Shown here: piece by piece, positions 32,159 to 41,643 of the stretch
How positions within the stretch are numbered: the stretch's first letter is position 1
Layout: every line of letters starts with the position of its first letter
Assembly (NCBI GenBank): GCA_009785215.1
Contig: WQWU01000006.1
Span: 1-57,073, forward strand
Length of the DNA: 57,073 nucleotides
DNA from: Treponema sp.
Lineage (GTDB): Bacteria; Spirochaetota; Spirochaetia; Treponematales; Breznakiellaceae
Direction of reading: 5' to 3'
Position numbers and translations under genes: made by a program
The notes under the pieces: model-generated
Database searches by the model: none
What the model saw: only the letters and a program-made list of their open reading frames with translations
What the model was told of the DNA's origin: nothing

Positions 32159-32962
32159 ATGAAAATAAAAATCATTGCAATTTTGCTGGCAGCCGTTGTT
32201 TTGGCAGGCGCCTGCACAAGAGGCAGCGGAACAGCCGCGCCCTACACCATTGAGGTTGGGGGGTCAACATCAGTGTCGCCATTAATGGAATTGTTTGCTG
32301 AAAGTTATCAGAATGCAAAACCAAACATCAAGGTGAACATTAACGGTACAGGGTCCGGCGACGGAATTAACAATGCCGGCGTGCTTTATCAAATTGGTAT
32401 GTCTAGCCGTGAGCTTACGCCTGCGGAACAGGGCAAGGGGCTTAGAGAGATAATAGTAGCGATAGACGGAATAGCGGTTATTGTTAACAGCAACAATCCT
32501 GTTTCAAACCTTTCAGTTGATCAGATACGGGACATCTACACCGGAGTTATTACTGATTGGAGCCAGGTTGGCGGCAGAGCGGGCAGAATTGCGGTTATCA
32601 GCCGTGAAGAAGGTTCGGGGACAAGAGGCGCTTTTGAAGAAATCGTTCGTTTCCAGGGCAGACTGCTTGCGGGAGCAAATGAATCCACGAGTACGGGAGC
32701 AATCAAGGCTGGTATTGTCCAGAACCCAAATGCAATCGGTTATATTTCGCTCGGTTCCGTTGATGCTACAATTAAAGCTATTTCTGTTGACGGAGTTGCT
32801 CCGGCAACCGCAAATGTTGTAGGAGGCGCTTATAAAATCGCGCGTCCGTTTATTGTTTTAACAGGAAACAATCTGCATGCGGAAAGTTCAGCGTTTGTTG
32901 ACTGGATGCTTGGCTCTGATGGACAGGCTATTGTCAGCAGAAGCTGGATTAGTGTACGTTAA
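32159..32962 (+). CDS. pstS: Phosphate-binding lipoprotein PstS, copy 2
   Basis: This 267-aa phosphate-binding protein is almost identical in its mature part to copy 1 but has a lipobox (LAGAC, lipid Cys at about residue 19), so it is tethered to a membrane. It retains GTGSGDGINNAG and SREEGSGTRGAFEE. The ribosome site is AAGGAG; a Pho-box-like block lies upstream. pstC follows after 21 bases, so this is the copy in the transporter operon. Confidence 0.93.
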   Translation: MKIKIIAILLAAVVLAGACTRGSGTAAPYTIEVGGSTSVSPLMELFAESYQNAKPNIKVNINGTGSGDGINNAGVLYQIGMSSRELTPAEQGKGLREIIVAIDGIAVIVNSNNPVSNLSVDQIRDIYTGVITDWSQVGGRAGRIAVISREEGSGTRGAFEEIVRFQGRLLAGANESTSTGAIKAGIVQNPNAIGYISLGSVDATIKAISVDGVAPATANVVGGAYKIARPFIVLTGNNLHAESSAFVDWMLGSDGQAIVSRSWISVR

Positions 32963-32983
32963 ACCGGCACAGCAGCACAGTAT

Positions 32984-34216
32984 ATGATGCGTAAATTAAC
33001 AGATGTTTTTTTTAAACATCTGTTCAGCATGGTAGCCCTCTTTTCCGTATTGGCATTGGGGGCTATTTTGCTGTTTGTTTTTTTTCAGGGTACAAAGCCG
33101 TTTCTTTTCGCTACCAGTTCGTATATCAAACTGGTGGTTCGTAATATTGACGAATTAACCGTTAATGGCGTTCTTTATAAAGACAGATTAGAAGCAATAG
33201 ATATTCCGGAAACTGCAGAAGTAATATCGATCCGTTTTCCGGTGATTAATGGCGAGGGGGTCCACTCCCAAACACTTGATATTAAAATTGATAAAAATGA
33301 AAAAGATCCTGCAAAAAGATTGATTTTTACATACAGCGGAAATGCAGTTACATCATATCCTTACCGGGGTGAAGCTTTTGTACATTCTGTAAGCTGGCCT
33401 CATGCCGAAGGTCTGACTGCTTTCGCTGCGCTGGATAAAAGAATTAATATAATTTTACCGGAACCAGCATACAATTTGGGAAAATTTCTTTCCGGTCTTA
33501 GATGGAATCCTACTACAGATAAAGTTTATGGGATTCTCCCGATGATTATCGGAACATTGATAGCAAGTTTTGGAGCAATTCTTTTGGGAGTTCCGATAGC
33601 GCTTGTTTGCGCTCTTTTTATGGCTGAATTTTTAAAACCTAAAGCGGCTTCAATTATACGCGCCGGTGTAGAGCTGCTTGCGGGGATTCCTTCTGTGGTG
33701 TACGGGTTTTTCGGTCTTATGGTAATTGTTCCGTTTGTAAGAAAAACTTTTAATATACCTTCCGGTAACACGCTTCTTTCTGCAATCATTGTACTTGCCC
33801 TGATGATACTGCCGACTATAATCACTATTGCGGAAACTTCGCTTAGAGCCGTGCCTCTTGCGGTTAGGGAAGCGAGCTTGTCGCTTGGCGCAAGCAAGAT
33901 GCAGACAGCATGGAGCGTAGTGCTGCCCCATGCCAATTCCGGGGTAATTGCAGGAATCATACTTGGGATTTCCCGCGCTGTTGGTGAAACGATGGCAGTA
34001 ATTCTTGTTGCGGGAAATTCGCCGCAGTTAACATTTAATCCGCTGGAGAGCGTAAGGACGCTTACTTCTACAATTGCGATGGAAATGGGTTATGCTTCGC
34101 ATAACAGTCTGCATAACGAAATGCTTTTTTCGATAGGGGTGGTGCTGTTTGCGATCATTTTAATACTTAATAGTTTTATTTTATGGTTCCGCCGCAGAAT
34201 GGAGCAGGAATTATGA
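32984..34216 (+). CDS. pstC: Phosphate ABC transporter permease PstC with extended periplasmic loop
   Basis: This 410-aa inner-membrane subunit is longer than the common PstC of about 320 aa. One helix lies at residues about 13-35. A soluble stretch of about 145 residues follows. The permease core starts near residue 185 (IGTLIASFGAILLGVPIALV) and has the expected EAA loop (REASLSLGASKMQTAWSVVLP). The extra loop would face the periplasm and might contact the PstS proteins. It overlaps pstA by four bases (ATGA). Confidence 0.92.
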   Translation: MMRKLTDVFFKHLFSMVALFSVLALGAILLFVFFQGTKPFLFATSSYIKLVVRNIDELTVNGVLYKDRLEAIDIPETAEVISIRFPVINGEGVHSQTLDIKIDKNEKDPAKRLIFTYSGNAVTSYPYRGEAFVHSVSWPHAEGLTAFAALDKRINIILPEPAYNLGKFLSGLRWNPTTDKVYGILPMIIGTLIASFGAILLGVPIALVCALFMAEFLKPKAASIIRAGVELLAGIPSVVYGFFGLMVIVPFVRKTFNIPSGNTLLSAIIVLALMILPTIITIAETSLRAVPLAVREASLSLGASKMQTAWSVVLPHANSGVIAGIILGISRAVGETMAVILVAGNSPQLTFNPLESVRTLTSTIAMEMGYASHNSLHNEMLFSIGVVLFAIILILNSFILWFRRRMEQEL

Positions 34217-35064
34217 CAATGAACAGACAGTTAAAAAAGCGTAAAATCCTTGATAATTTGGTGTATATCATCATGGGGGCAGCGATGGTGCTGGTTATTG
34301 CTGCTTTGTTTTTTATTATTATTTATATATTTAGATCGCAGGCAGGTTATTTAAATTTTTCTTTTATTCTTAGCGCGGAAAAAGGCATACTGCCGATGAT
34401 TGTAACCACTGTTTATGTGGTGCTTGTTTCCATCGCCATTGCTTTGCCTGTTGGATTGGCAAGCGCTATATTCCTGAACGAATACGCAGGCAATTCTTCG
34501 CTAACAAGGATTCTGCGGCTTGCTATCGAAACACTTGCGGGCATTCCTTCGATTATCTATGGTCTTTTTGGGCTTCTTGTATTTTGCCGTATTTTGAATT
34601 TCGGACAGTCCATTATCGCAGGGGCATTAACTTTAAGTATTATGATTTTGCCTGTAATTATCAGAACTACGGAAGAATCCCTAAAAGCAATTCCTGACAG
34701 TTTCAGGGAAGGGTCTCTTGCGTTAGGTGCAACCAAGCTGCAGACTATTATCTTTGTTGTCCTGCCTTCTGCGCTTCCGGGTATTGTTACTTCTGTTATT
34801 CTTGCCATAGGCAGGGTTGTAGGCGAATCGGCGCCTGTGCTGCTTACTGTCGGGCTTGCCAGAAATATGCCGCGCAGCATTTTTGAATCGGGACGAACCC
34901 TTACCATTCACCTGTACGAGCTGACAAAAGAAGCCATAAACCCCGAAGATTTTGCCATTTCGTTTGCGACTGCGTCTGTTTTAATTATACTTGTAGTGAT
35001 TATAAATACAGCAACTAAAATTATTACAGAAAACTTCAGAAAACAATTGGGAGAAACTCTATGA
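34213..35064 (+). CDS. pstA: Phosphate ABC transporter permease PstA
   Basis: This 283-aa permease with six predicted helices has the family signatures [28 protein letters not shown] and the EAA loop [15 protein letters not shown]. The start 34213 overlaps the pstC stop and has GGAGCAGGA upstream; a frame extending to 34183 is inside pstC. Its ATG/TGA overlap with pstB continues the coupled operon. Confidence 0.93.
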   Translation: MTMNRQLKKRKILDNLVYIIMGAAMVLVIAALFFIIIYIFRSQAGYLNFSFILSAEKGILPMIVTTVYVVLVSIAIALPVGLASAIFLNEYAGNSSLTRILRLAIETLAGIPSIIYGLFGLLVFCRILNFGQSIIAGALTLSIMILPVIIRTTEESLKAIPDSFREGSLALGATKLQTIIFVVLPSALPGIVTSVILAIGRVVGESAPVLLTVGLARNMPRSIFESGRTLTIHLYELTKEAINPEDFAISFATASVLIILVVIINTATKIITENFRKQLGETL

Positions 35065-35816
35065 TACCTGATAAAATAAATGTTACAAACCTTGACCTTT
35101 TTTACGGAGATTTTCAGGCATTAAAAAATATCAATTTTAAGCTGGAGAAAAGGGAAGTAGCCGCGCTTATCGGACCTTCAGGCTGCGGTAAATCGACATT
35201 TATCCGTATTCTTAACCGTATGAACGATCTGATTCCTTCATGCCGCATAACCGGAAATGTATTGATTGACGGTGAAAATATTTTCGGCTCTATGGATGTG
35301 ACAGAACTTCGCAGCCGGGTAGGAATGGTTTTTCAGAAGCCCAATCCGTTTAACATGACGGTATTTGACAATGTCGCTTACGGCAAGAAAATGCAGGGTA
35401 TTAGGGATAAACGCGTTCTTGCGGACATTGTGGAAACATCGCTTAAAAAAGCGGCTCTTTGGAATGAAGTTAAAGACAGGCTTAAAAAGCCCGCAACAGC
35501 CCTTTCCGGAGGGCAGCAGCAGCGGCTTTGTATTGCAAGAAGTATTGCAATGGAGCCGGAAATCATCTTAATGGATGAACCCACAAGCGCTCTTGATCCT
35601 ATTGCTACAGGCCGTATTGAGGAGCTTATCGGAGACCTAAAAAAAGATTATACTATAGTTCTGGTAACTCATGCGATGCATCAGGCATCCAGGGTTAGCA
35701 CAAAAACAGCTTTTTTCCTGCTTGGGGAAATAATAGAGTATAATGATACAAGAGAGGTTTTTACAAACCCCAGGGATAAAAGAACGGAAGATTATATTTC
35801 CGGAAGATTTGGATAA
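35061..35816 (+). CDS. pstB: Phosphate transport ATP-binding protein PstB
   Basis: This 251-aa ABC ATPase drives phosphate import. Walker A is GPSGCGKST (residues 38-46), the Q-loop is in [10 protein letters not shown], the signature is LSGGQQQR, Walker B is [13 protein letters not shown], and the switch His is in [10 protein letters not shown]. It is full length and colinear with PstB. Overlap with pstA by four bases shows coupled translation. Confidence 0.96.
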   Translation: MIPDKINVTNLDLFYGDFQALKNINFKLEKREVAALIGPSGCGKSTFIRILNRMNDLIPSCRITGNVLIDGENIFGSMDVTELRSRVGMVFQKPNPFNMTVFDNVAYGKKMQGIRDKRVLADIVETSLKKAALWNEVKDRLKKPATALSGGQQQRLCIARSIAMEPEIILMDEPTSALDPIATGRIEELIGDLKKDYTIVLVTHAMHQASRVSTKTAFFLLGEIIEYNDTREVFTNPRDKRTEDYISGRFG

Positions 35817-35875
35817 TATAGGCTGAAACAGCCAGCTGAAACAGCAGGCTGCTTACAGCCAGGAGGCATGATAAA

Positions 35876-36541
35876 ATGGGTTCCAGAACTTTTTTTGCAG
35901 AAGAATTAAGCCGCTTAAGGCAGGATGTCCTGGCAATGGCGACCAGAGTAGAAGAAAATATAGGAAAAGCCCTTACCGCGCTGCGTACCGGCAACAAGGA
36001 ACTTGCCAAAGAAGTACGCGCCGATGACGCTGAGGTGGATGCTCTTCAATTAAAAATCGAGGATAACGCCGCTATGCTTATTGCTACCCAGCAGCCGGTG
36101 GCGCGCGATCTGCGTGAGATGGTAACGATTTTTAAGCTTACCAGCAATATCGAAAGGGTAGGCGATCATGCTGTCCATCTTGCGCGCGCAGCAAAGAAAC
36201 TTATTAAGGCAGGAGATTCGCCTTTTAGGGCTCAAATGCATTTGGAGAAAATGGCAGAGATTGGGCAGGCGATGCTGCGCGCAGCCATTTCCGCTTTTAT
36301 GTCGCAGGATGCAGCGGCAGCCCGCGCTGCGGCAGCGATAGATCATGAAATTGATGCAGAGCATGAAGCGCTTACAGAAGATATTGTAAAAGTAATCAAA
36401 AAAAATCCTTCTCTTATCAAGGGCGGTTTGCAGGTTCTGCATACATCGAACCAGCTGGAACGTCTTGGAGATCATATTACAAATATTTGCGAAGCAATTG
36501 TATACATGATCGAAGGTAAGCATGAGGAGCTAAATGGATAA
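35876..36541 (+). CDS. phoU: Phosphate regulatory protein PhoU
   Basis: This 221-aa all-helical protein has two PhoU repeats, each with an E/D-x-x-x-D-type metal-binding pattern (ADDAEVDALQLKIED; then AAAIDHEIDAEHEAL). PhoU couples the Pst transporter to PhoR, keeping the regulon off when phosphate is plentiful. AGGAGG lies ten bases before ATG 35876. The TAA is inside the overlap with phoB, so all regulators follow the transporter in one operon. Confidence 0.93.
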   Translation: MGSRTFFAEELSRLRQDVLAMATRVEENIGKALTALRTGNKELAKEVRADDAEVDALQLKIEDNAAMLIATQQPVARDLREMVTIFKLTSNIERVGDHAVHLARAAKKLIKAGDSPFRAQMHLEKMAEIGQAMLRAAISAFMSQDAAAARAAAAIDHEIDAEHEALTEDIVKVIKKNPSLIKGGLQVLHTSNQLERLGDHITNICEAIVYMIEGKHEELNG

Positions 36542-37226
36542 AGCGGTAATCCTCATTATTGAAGATGACCCGGAAATTCAGGAATTGCTGTCTCATTCAA
36601 TGTCCAGGGAAAACTGGAAGCTTGTGCAGGTAAAAACCGGAGAAGAGGGCTTAAAGTTTTTAAAATCCAAAAAAGCAAACTGTATACTTTTGGATATTAT
36701 GCTGCCCGGTATGGATGGCTTAAAAGTAATAAAAAAAATAAAAGAAATGGATCATTGCGCCGGTATTCCTGTGATTATGACAACTGCCAAAGGTGAGGAC
36801 TCTGATATCATTACCGGGCTTGAGCTGGGAGCAGATGATTATGTTGTTAAACCCTACAGCCCCAAAGTGCTGATTGCCCGCGTCAGGGCAGGTTTGCGGC
36901 GGCAGGAAGAAAGCCCCAATGTCAATGTTTCTGTTTGGCAGCAGGGCGAGCTTAAGCTTGATGCTTCCCGTCATGTTGCTTTTTACGGCGATCAGCAGCT
37001 TGAATTGTTTGCTACTGAATTTGCCCTGTTAAAACATTTTTTGTCCAATCCGGAAATTGTTTTTTCGCGCAACCAGATTATCGCTGCTATCCGCGGACCT
37101 GACTATCCTGTGACCGACCGTTCCGTTGATGTGCAGATTCTGGGTTTACGCAAGAAGCTGGGAAAAGCAGGGGATATGATCGAAACAATTCGCGGTGTCG
37201 GCTACCGGTTCAGGACAGAAAATTAA
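36534..37226 (+). CDS. phoB: Response regulator PhoB
   Basis: This 230-aa regulator of the OmpR/PhoB family has phosphoacceptor Asp54 (LLDIMLPG) in the receiver domain and the winged-helix DNA-binding domain ending GVGYRFRTEN. It probably binds the 11-bp repeats before both pstS genes and activates them when PhoR phosphorylates it. It overlaps phoU by eight bases and precedes phoR. Confidence 0.92.
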   Translation: MDKAVILIIEDDPEIQELLSHSMSRENWKLVQVKTGEEGLKFLKSKKANCILLDIMLPGMDGLKVIKKIKEMDHCAGIPVIMTTAKGEDSDIITGLELGADDYVVKPYSPKVLIARVRAGLRRQEESPNVNVSVWQQGELKLDASRHVAFYGDQQLELFATEFALLKHFLSNPEIVFSRNQIIAAIRGPDYPVTDRSVDVQILGLRKKLGKAGDMIETIRGVGYRFRTEN

Positions 37227-37241
37227 AAGCGGAGGTTTATC

Positions 37242-39089
37242 GTGACAATATTTAAAAAAAGTTTGCTAACCCTTGGATTAGCCTCATTGATTTTTTTCGC
37301 AGTGCTCTTTGTGTCGATACTGGTTTTTATGAATGCTCTTTACAATGAAATAAGAACAACGGGTCTTGGGAATACCGCAAAAACGCTTATGGCTGCCATT
37401 GGAGAAGATCGTATTGCGGAAATTTTTTCTGCGGAACCTGCTGATATTGATTTGCCTGTCAGTGAAGACGGAGCTTACCGGTTAACTCTGGTTGCTCCAT
37501 CCGGCTATGTGTTGTGGGATTCCCATGTAAAGGACAGGCTTGTTAATCATATAGACCGTGAAGAAATAAGAGCAGCCCTGGAAGGCAGGGAAGGTTATTC
37601 ACGGCGGATTTCCATCAGTACCGGAATGAATCGTCTTTATTATGCGCTTCCGGTTTTTAAAGATAACACTCTTGCCGGTGTATTCAGGCTTTCTTATTCA
37701 ATACAAAGGTTTGAAATTTTAATTTCTTCGATTATTTTTCCGTTTTTGTTTTTTGCATTGGCTATGGTTGTTATTGCTTTTTGGGCGATATTTGCATTTT
37801 CGCGTTCGCTTTCCGGTTCTCTCTGCCGCCTTGTTTCCATTACTCAGGCAGGTACATCGCTATTAACACATTCCGAGGATTTGGAAGAAATAGCGCCTGA
37901 ATTCAGAAGCCTGGAAAGAGCCCTGCGCGCTATGACAGAAGAACTTAATGTTCGTTTTGAACAGGCAAAGGCGGAAGGCAGCCGCCTGGAAGCAATATTG
38001 AACGGAATGTCAGAAGCGGTTTTTGCAATGGATGCTTCCCTAAAACTTCATCTTGTTAATCCAAAAGCCAGAGAGATTTTTAATCTTGAAAATACCGGAG
38101 CCGGGGTTGACCCTATGTCGCTTTTGGAAGCAACCCGTTCTACAGAACTTGTGGAAATTGCAAAAAAAGCGATTTCCTGCGGTTCATCCCTTGAAAAGGA
38201 ATTAACCTTTCACACCGGTAAAGAACAATTTTTCCAGGTTTATGCTTCGCCTCTCAATACCATTGGTGAAACCAGAGGCGCTGTTCTTGTGCTTCAGGAA
38301 GTTACGCAGCTTGTAAAGCTGGAAAGGGTACGCAGGGATTTTGTCGCAAATGTATCACATGAACTTCGTACTCCAATTCAGATTATCAAAGGTTTTTCTG
38401 AAACCCTGCTTGATACAGAAATAAAAAAAGAGAATGAAAAACAAATAATTCATTTTATAGAGCTTATTTGCAAGAATGCAGCCGGAATGGAACATCTTAC
38501 CAATAATTTGCTTACGCTTGCCAGCCTGGAAAACAGTGATAACAAAGCGCAAGACCGGGAAGAACAAGCTGTTTCTTTATTAATAGAAGAAGCTGTAGTT
38601 TCTGTTGATCAGCAGGCAAAAAACAAACAGATAGAAATTATCGTAAAATGCCGGGAAGATTTATGCGTTAAGCTTTACGGTTCATTGATTATTCAGGCAT
38701 TGATTAATTTGATAGACAACAGTATTAAATATTCTCCGCCTAATTCCAAAATTTGGGTAAGCGCATTTGTTGATAATACTGCAGAAAACGAAGAATTGAT
38801 TTTTGAGGTACGCGATAAAGGAATAGGGATTCCCTGCGAACACCTTGAACGGATATTTGAAAGATTTTATCGTGTAGATCGCGCAAGAAGCCGTGCGGGG
38901 GATCCCCATGCGCAAACTTTGTCTGCCAGAGGCACCGGCCTTGGACTTTCCATCGTCCGGCATATCGCCCTGCTTCACAGGGGAAAAGCCGAAGCGGAAA
39001 GTCATGCCGGCGAAGGGTCAACTTTCAGGATTAAGCTTCCTCTTCATCATCAGGATCATCCTGGACAATTTCAAGCAGCTCAACTGTAA
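37242..39089 (+). CDS. phoR: Sensor histidine kinase PhoR
   Basis: This 615-aa kinase has one N-terminal membrane helix (residues about 8-30), a periplasmic domain of about 130 residues, a second helix (about 163-188), a HAMP-like linker, a PAS-like region (about 250-360), the HisKA H-box with His373 (VSHELRTP) and an HATPase domain with NLIDNSIKYS and GTGLGLSIV. The GTG start has AGCGGAGG upstream. The last 59 bases overlap the convergent FKBP gene, so the final 19 codons may be an extension beyond the catalytic domain. Confidence 0.93.
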   Translation: MTIFKKSLLTLGLASLIFFAVLFVSILVFMNALYNEIRTTGLGNTAKTLMAAIGEDRIAEIFSAEPADIDLPVSEDGAYRLTLVAPSGYVLWDSHVKDRLVNHIDREEIRAALEGREGYSRRISISTGMNRLYYALPVFKDNTLAGVFRLSYSIQRFEILISSIIFPFLFFALAMVVIAFWAIFAFSRSLSGSLCRLVSITQAGTSLLTHSEDLEEIAPEFRSLERALRAMTEELNVRFEQAKAEGSRLEAILNGMSEAVFAMDASLKLHLVNPKAREIFNLENTGAGVDPMSLLEATRSTELVEIAKKAISCGSSLEKELTFHTGKEQFFQVYASPLNTIGETRGAVLVLQEVTQLVKLERVRRDFVANVSHELRTPIQIIKGFSETLLDTEIKKENEKQIIHFIELICKNAAGMEHLTNNLLTLASLENSDNKAQDREEQAVSLLIEEAVVSVDQQAKNKQIEIIVKCREDLCVKLYGSLIIQALINLIDNSIKYSPPNSKIWVSAFVDNTAENEELIFEVRDKGIGIPCEHLERIFERFYRVDRARSRAGDPHAQTLSARGTGLGLSIVRHIALLHRGKAEAESHAGEGSTFRIKLPLHHQDHPGQFQAAQL

Positions 39090-39738
39090 AAATTAAAGTT
39101 GAATACGGCGGAATTATTCCCTGAATGCCGTCGCTGCCGTATGCAAGGTTTGAAGGTATGTATAAACGGTAATGGCTTCCGGGGCTCATAAGCATTAAGC
39201 CTTCTGTCCAGCCGCGAATAACAAGATCCAGCGGAATAAATGCGCCGTCCTCTTCTGTGGAACTGTCAAACGGACTTCCGTCTATAAAGGTGCCGACATA
39301 ATTTACCCTGACAACTGATTTGGCATCCGGTTTTTCGCCTTTTGCATCTTTGATTATTTCATATTGAAGACCGCTCGCTGTAACCTGTACTGCAGGCCGC
39401 TGGCTGTTCATGGCAAGAAACTCTTCTTCCATTGTTCTGTTTTGTACGGATCTTTTTTCCATCGCGTTTTGCAAAGCAGTTTCAATTATTTCCATTGCTT
39501 CCTGCTCGCTGAACAAGGTTGGCTCATTTTCAACCATTGCCTTTAAGCCGTCCGCAAAAGCATTATAATCAAAATCTATACCCATTGAACCTAAATTAAA
39601 ATTTGATCCAACAGCCATGCCAAAGGCATAACTTACGCGGGCTTTTTCATCGGCTCTTCTGTGATCGTCATGAATGGCTTTTGCATTTAAAGCCAGTACC
39701 GCAAAAAACAGGCATAAAAAAATCGTTAGTTTTTTCAT
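39031..39738 (-). CDS. FKBP-type peptidyl-prolyl isomerase, secreted
   Basis: This 235-aa periplasmic isomerase has a signal peptide (KKLTIFLCLFFAVLALNAKA), an FKBP_N-type helical dimerisation region (about 30-120) and an FKBP domain with VRVNYVGTFIDGSPFDSS, RGWTEGLMLMSPGS and IPPYSTLIF. It is organised like FkpA/Mip proteins, which help fold envelope proteins. The C-terminus is acidic (DDPDDEEEA). Its 3' end overlaps phoR by 59 bases. The next gene upstream is a paralogue with the same layout. Confidence 0.9.
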   Translation of the reverse strand: MKKLTIFLCLFFAVLALNAKAIHDDHRRADEKARVSYAFGMAVGSNFNLGSMGIDFDYNAFADGLKAMVENEPTLFSEQEAMEIIETALQNAMEKRSVQNRTMEEEFLAMNSQRPAVQVTASGLQYEIIKDAKGEKPDAKSVVRVNYVGTFIDGSPFDSSTEEDGAFIPLDLVIRGWTEGLMLMSPGSHYRLYIPSNLAYGSDGIQGIIPPYSTLIFTVELLEIVQDDPDDEEEA

Positions 39739-39760
39739 GTTTTCTCCTTGATTTGTAAAC

Positions 39761-40456
39761 CTATCTTACAATGTCGATAAGTTCAACATCAAAAATTAAT
39801 GTTGAATACGGAGGTATCATGGACTGTAAACCGTCTTTGCCGTACCCGAGTTCTGATGGAATGTAAAATTTGTATGAACTGCCAACGCCCATTAACTGCA
39901 ATCCTTCTGCCCAGCCGGGAATTATCCAGTTAAGGTCAAATTCCTCAGGATATCCGCGGGCTTTGGAGCTGTCAAAAACAGTGTCGTTTGTAAATCTGCC
40001 CTCGTAGTGAACCCTTACTTTGTCCTGCGCTGTGGGTTTCGGTCCGTCTCCCTCGTTGATAACTTCGTATTGAAGACCGCTTGCTGTTGTTATTATGCCG
40101 GGTTTCCTGGCGTTTTCCGCAAGATATGAATTTTCCGTCTGTACCAAGCCGGCATTTCTTTCTTCGACAAGATTATCAAATGCCGTTTCAATCATATCTC
40201 TGGCTTCGGCTACATCAAACCTGCCCTGTTTGCCCGATATGCCGGCCCTCATGCCTTTGATAAATTCTTCGATATTAGGATAAGCGCCGTCTGCAAGTAA
40301 ACCTTCTCTTAAGCTTGACCCAACGCTTAACCCAATGGCATAAGACGTATTTTTGTCAAAAGTTACTTCCGATGCGGATGAACCGCCGTTTTTCTTGCAG
40401 CTTCCCAAAGAAATGGCGGCAAGAATCATTAAAATTAACCATAATTTGTTTTTCAT
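39761..40456 (-). CDS. FKBP-type peptidyl-prolyl isomerase lipoprotein
   Basis: This 231-aa protein has a lipobox (ISLGSC, lipid Cys at about residue 20), an FKBP_N-type region and an FKBP domain (VRVHYEGRFTNDTVFDSS, PGWAEGLQLMGVGS, IPPYSTLIF). The start 40456 is chosen because it opens the signal peptide; a frame to 40612 would add a non-signal extension overlapping the next gene's leader. There is no ribosome site. A TATACT box lies six bases upstream of the ATG, so the mRNA may be leaderless. It is probably a membrane-tethered partner of the adjacent isomerase. Confidence 0.88.
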   Translation of the reverse strand: MKNKLWLILMILAAISLGSCKKNGGSSASEVTFDKNTSYAIGLSVGSSLREGLLADGAYPNIEEFIKGMRAGISGKQGRFDVAEARDMIETAFDNLVEERNAGLVQTENSYLAENARKPGIITTASGLQYEVINEGDGPKPTAQDKVRVHYEGRFTNDTVFDSSKARGYPEEFDLNWIIPGWAEGLQLMGVGSSYKFYIPSELGYGKDGLQSMIPPYSTLIFDVELIDIVR

Positions 40457-40556
40457 TGTAACAGTATAGACTAAATGACAATTAGTGGCTAGTAGCAGGC
40501 TTTTTTTTGTTGCCAAAATACTGCTTTTGGGTCGATAATATACCAAGGAGGAATAT

Positions 40557-40928
40557 ATGAAGAAGATTCTCTTGGTAGATGACAATGAAATGCAGCTAAC
40601 CATTGTTAGCAATGTTTTAAATCAAAAATATGAAATAACTACCGCTGAATCCGGAAAAGAAGCAGTTGGGTATTTGTCCAAGGGCTATATTCCAAACCTT
40701 ATTTTGCTGGATATTTTAATGCCGGAAATGGACGGCTGGGAAACCTACAGTTTAATTAAGGGTTTAAGCCTTTTACGGGATGTCCCGATTGTCTTTTTTA
40801 CATCGCTGGATACCGAGAAGGATAAAGAGCGGGCATCCAGATTGGGTGCGGCTGGTTTTATTACCAAGCCTTTTGATGCAAAAGAACTGATGTATAATGT
40901 AGACTCAATTATCGAAAAACGGGCTTAG
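40557..40928 (+). CDS. Single-domain response regulator (CheY-like)
   Basis: This 123-aa protein consists only of a receiver domain, with acidic DDNE near the start, phosphoacceptor Asp52 (LLDILMPEMDG), a switch Thr/Ser region (FFTSLD) and Lys in TKPFDAKEL. The ribosome site is AAGGAGG. It is divergent from the isomerase genes. No kinase is adjacent, so its partner is unknown; it may signal to an unlinked phosphorelay. Confidence 0.9.
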   Translation: MKKILLVDDNEMQLTIVSNVLNQKYEITTAESGKEAVGYLSKGYIPNLILLDILMPEMDGWETYSLIKGLSLLRDVPIVFFTSLDTEKDKERASRLGAAGFITKPFDAKELMYNVDSIIEKRA

Positions 40929-40974
40929 TTGACTTTTTTAACCCTGTATGATAGTTTAAAAGTGAGGTTACCCT

Positions 40975-41619
40975 ATGGAAGACAACGCTTTTTACGTTTC
41001 GCTTGCTAAAAATCCAAAAATTGCCATAAAACTAATACCCGGTCATTTTTCTACCAGCAATGCGCATAGCAATAACTATCTAGATTTTAGCGAATTAAAA
41101 TGCAATTCACTGGTTGCAAGGGATGTTGCCAAAGAACTGGCAATTCCGTATTTGTCTACAACCATTATTGATACCATTGTGTGCATGGAAAAAACATCGG
41201 CTATCGGCGCATATATTGCAGAAGAACTTGTACAGGAAGGAACATCTGTAATAAATTCCGGCGGAATGATATATGTGGTATCTCCAATGAACAATGCGCA
41301 TGGAAACTGGGTTTTCCCCAGCAACAGGACAGAATGGATAAACGGAAAAAACATCCTGCTGCTTACCGCTACAGTGTCAAGCGGGCGGGCTCTGAACAGC
41401 GTGCTGGAGTGTATTTCGTATTACGGCGGAAAATTGGCGGGAATATCCGCCTTGTACATTGCTTCGCCGGAAACGCACCGGCAGGATATTAATTCGCTGT
41501 TTACATCTGATGATGTTACCGGTTATAAGCTTTACAGCCCCGTTGATTGTGAAATGTGCAAGAACGGACAAAAACTGGATGCAATTATCAGCAGCGAAGG
41601 TTATACAAAGATCGGATAA
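40975..41619 (+). CDS. Phosphoribosyltransferase-like protein (OPRT-like)
   Basis: This 214-aa protein is probably related to orotate phosphoribosyltransferases. The segment LLLTATVSSGRAL at about residue 125-137 takes the place of the PRPP-binding loop (usually V-D-D-V-x-T-T-G), but the acidic pair is missing. A Cys pair (CEMCKNGQ) lies near the C-terminus. It may bind a nucleotide without being a classical pyrE enzyme. It follows the CheY-like gene by 46 bases and precedes oadB. Confidence 0.5.
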   Translation: MEDNAFYVSLAKNPKIAIKLIPGHFSTSNAHSNNYLDFSELKCNSLVARDVAKELAIPYLSTTIIDTIVCMEKTSAIGAYIAEELVQEGTSVINSGGMIYVVSPMNNAHGNWVFPSNRTEWINGKNILLLTATVSSGRALNSVLECISYYGGKLAGISALYIASPETHRQDINSLFTSDDVTGYKLYSPVDCEMCKNGQKLDAIISSEGYTKIG

Positions 41620-41643
41620 AAATAAAAAAGGAGATCGGAATTT

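Noticed and set aside
33526-34907. Minus-strand frames opposite pstC and pstA.
   Set aside because: They mirror conserved permease codons and lack ribosome sites; they are reading-frame shadows.
40457-40612. Extension of the FKBP lipoprotein gene to 40612.
   Set aside because: The lipoprotein signal peptide begins at 40456, and the extension overlaps the start of the CheY-like gene.
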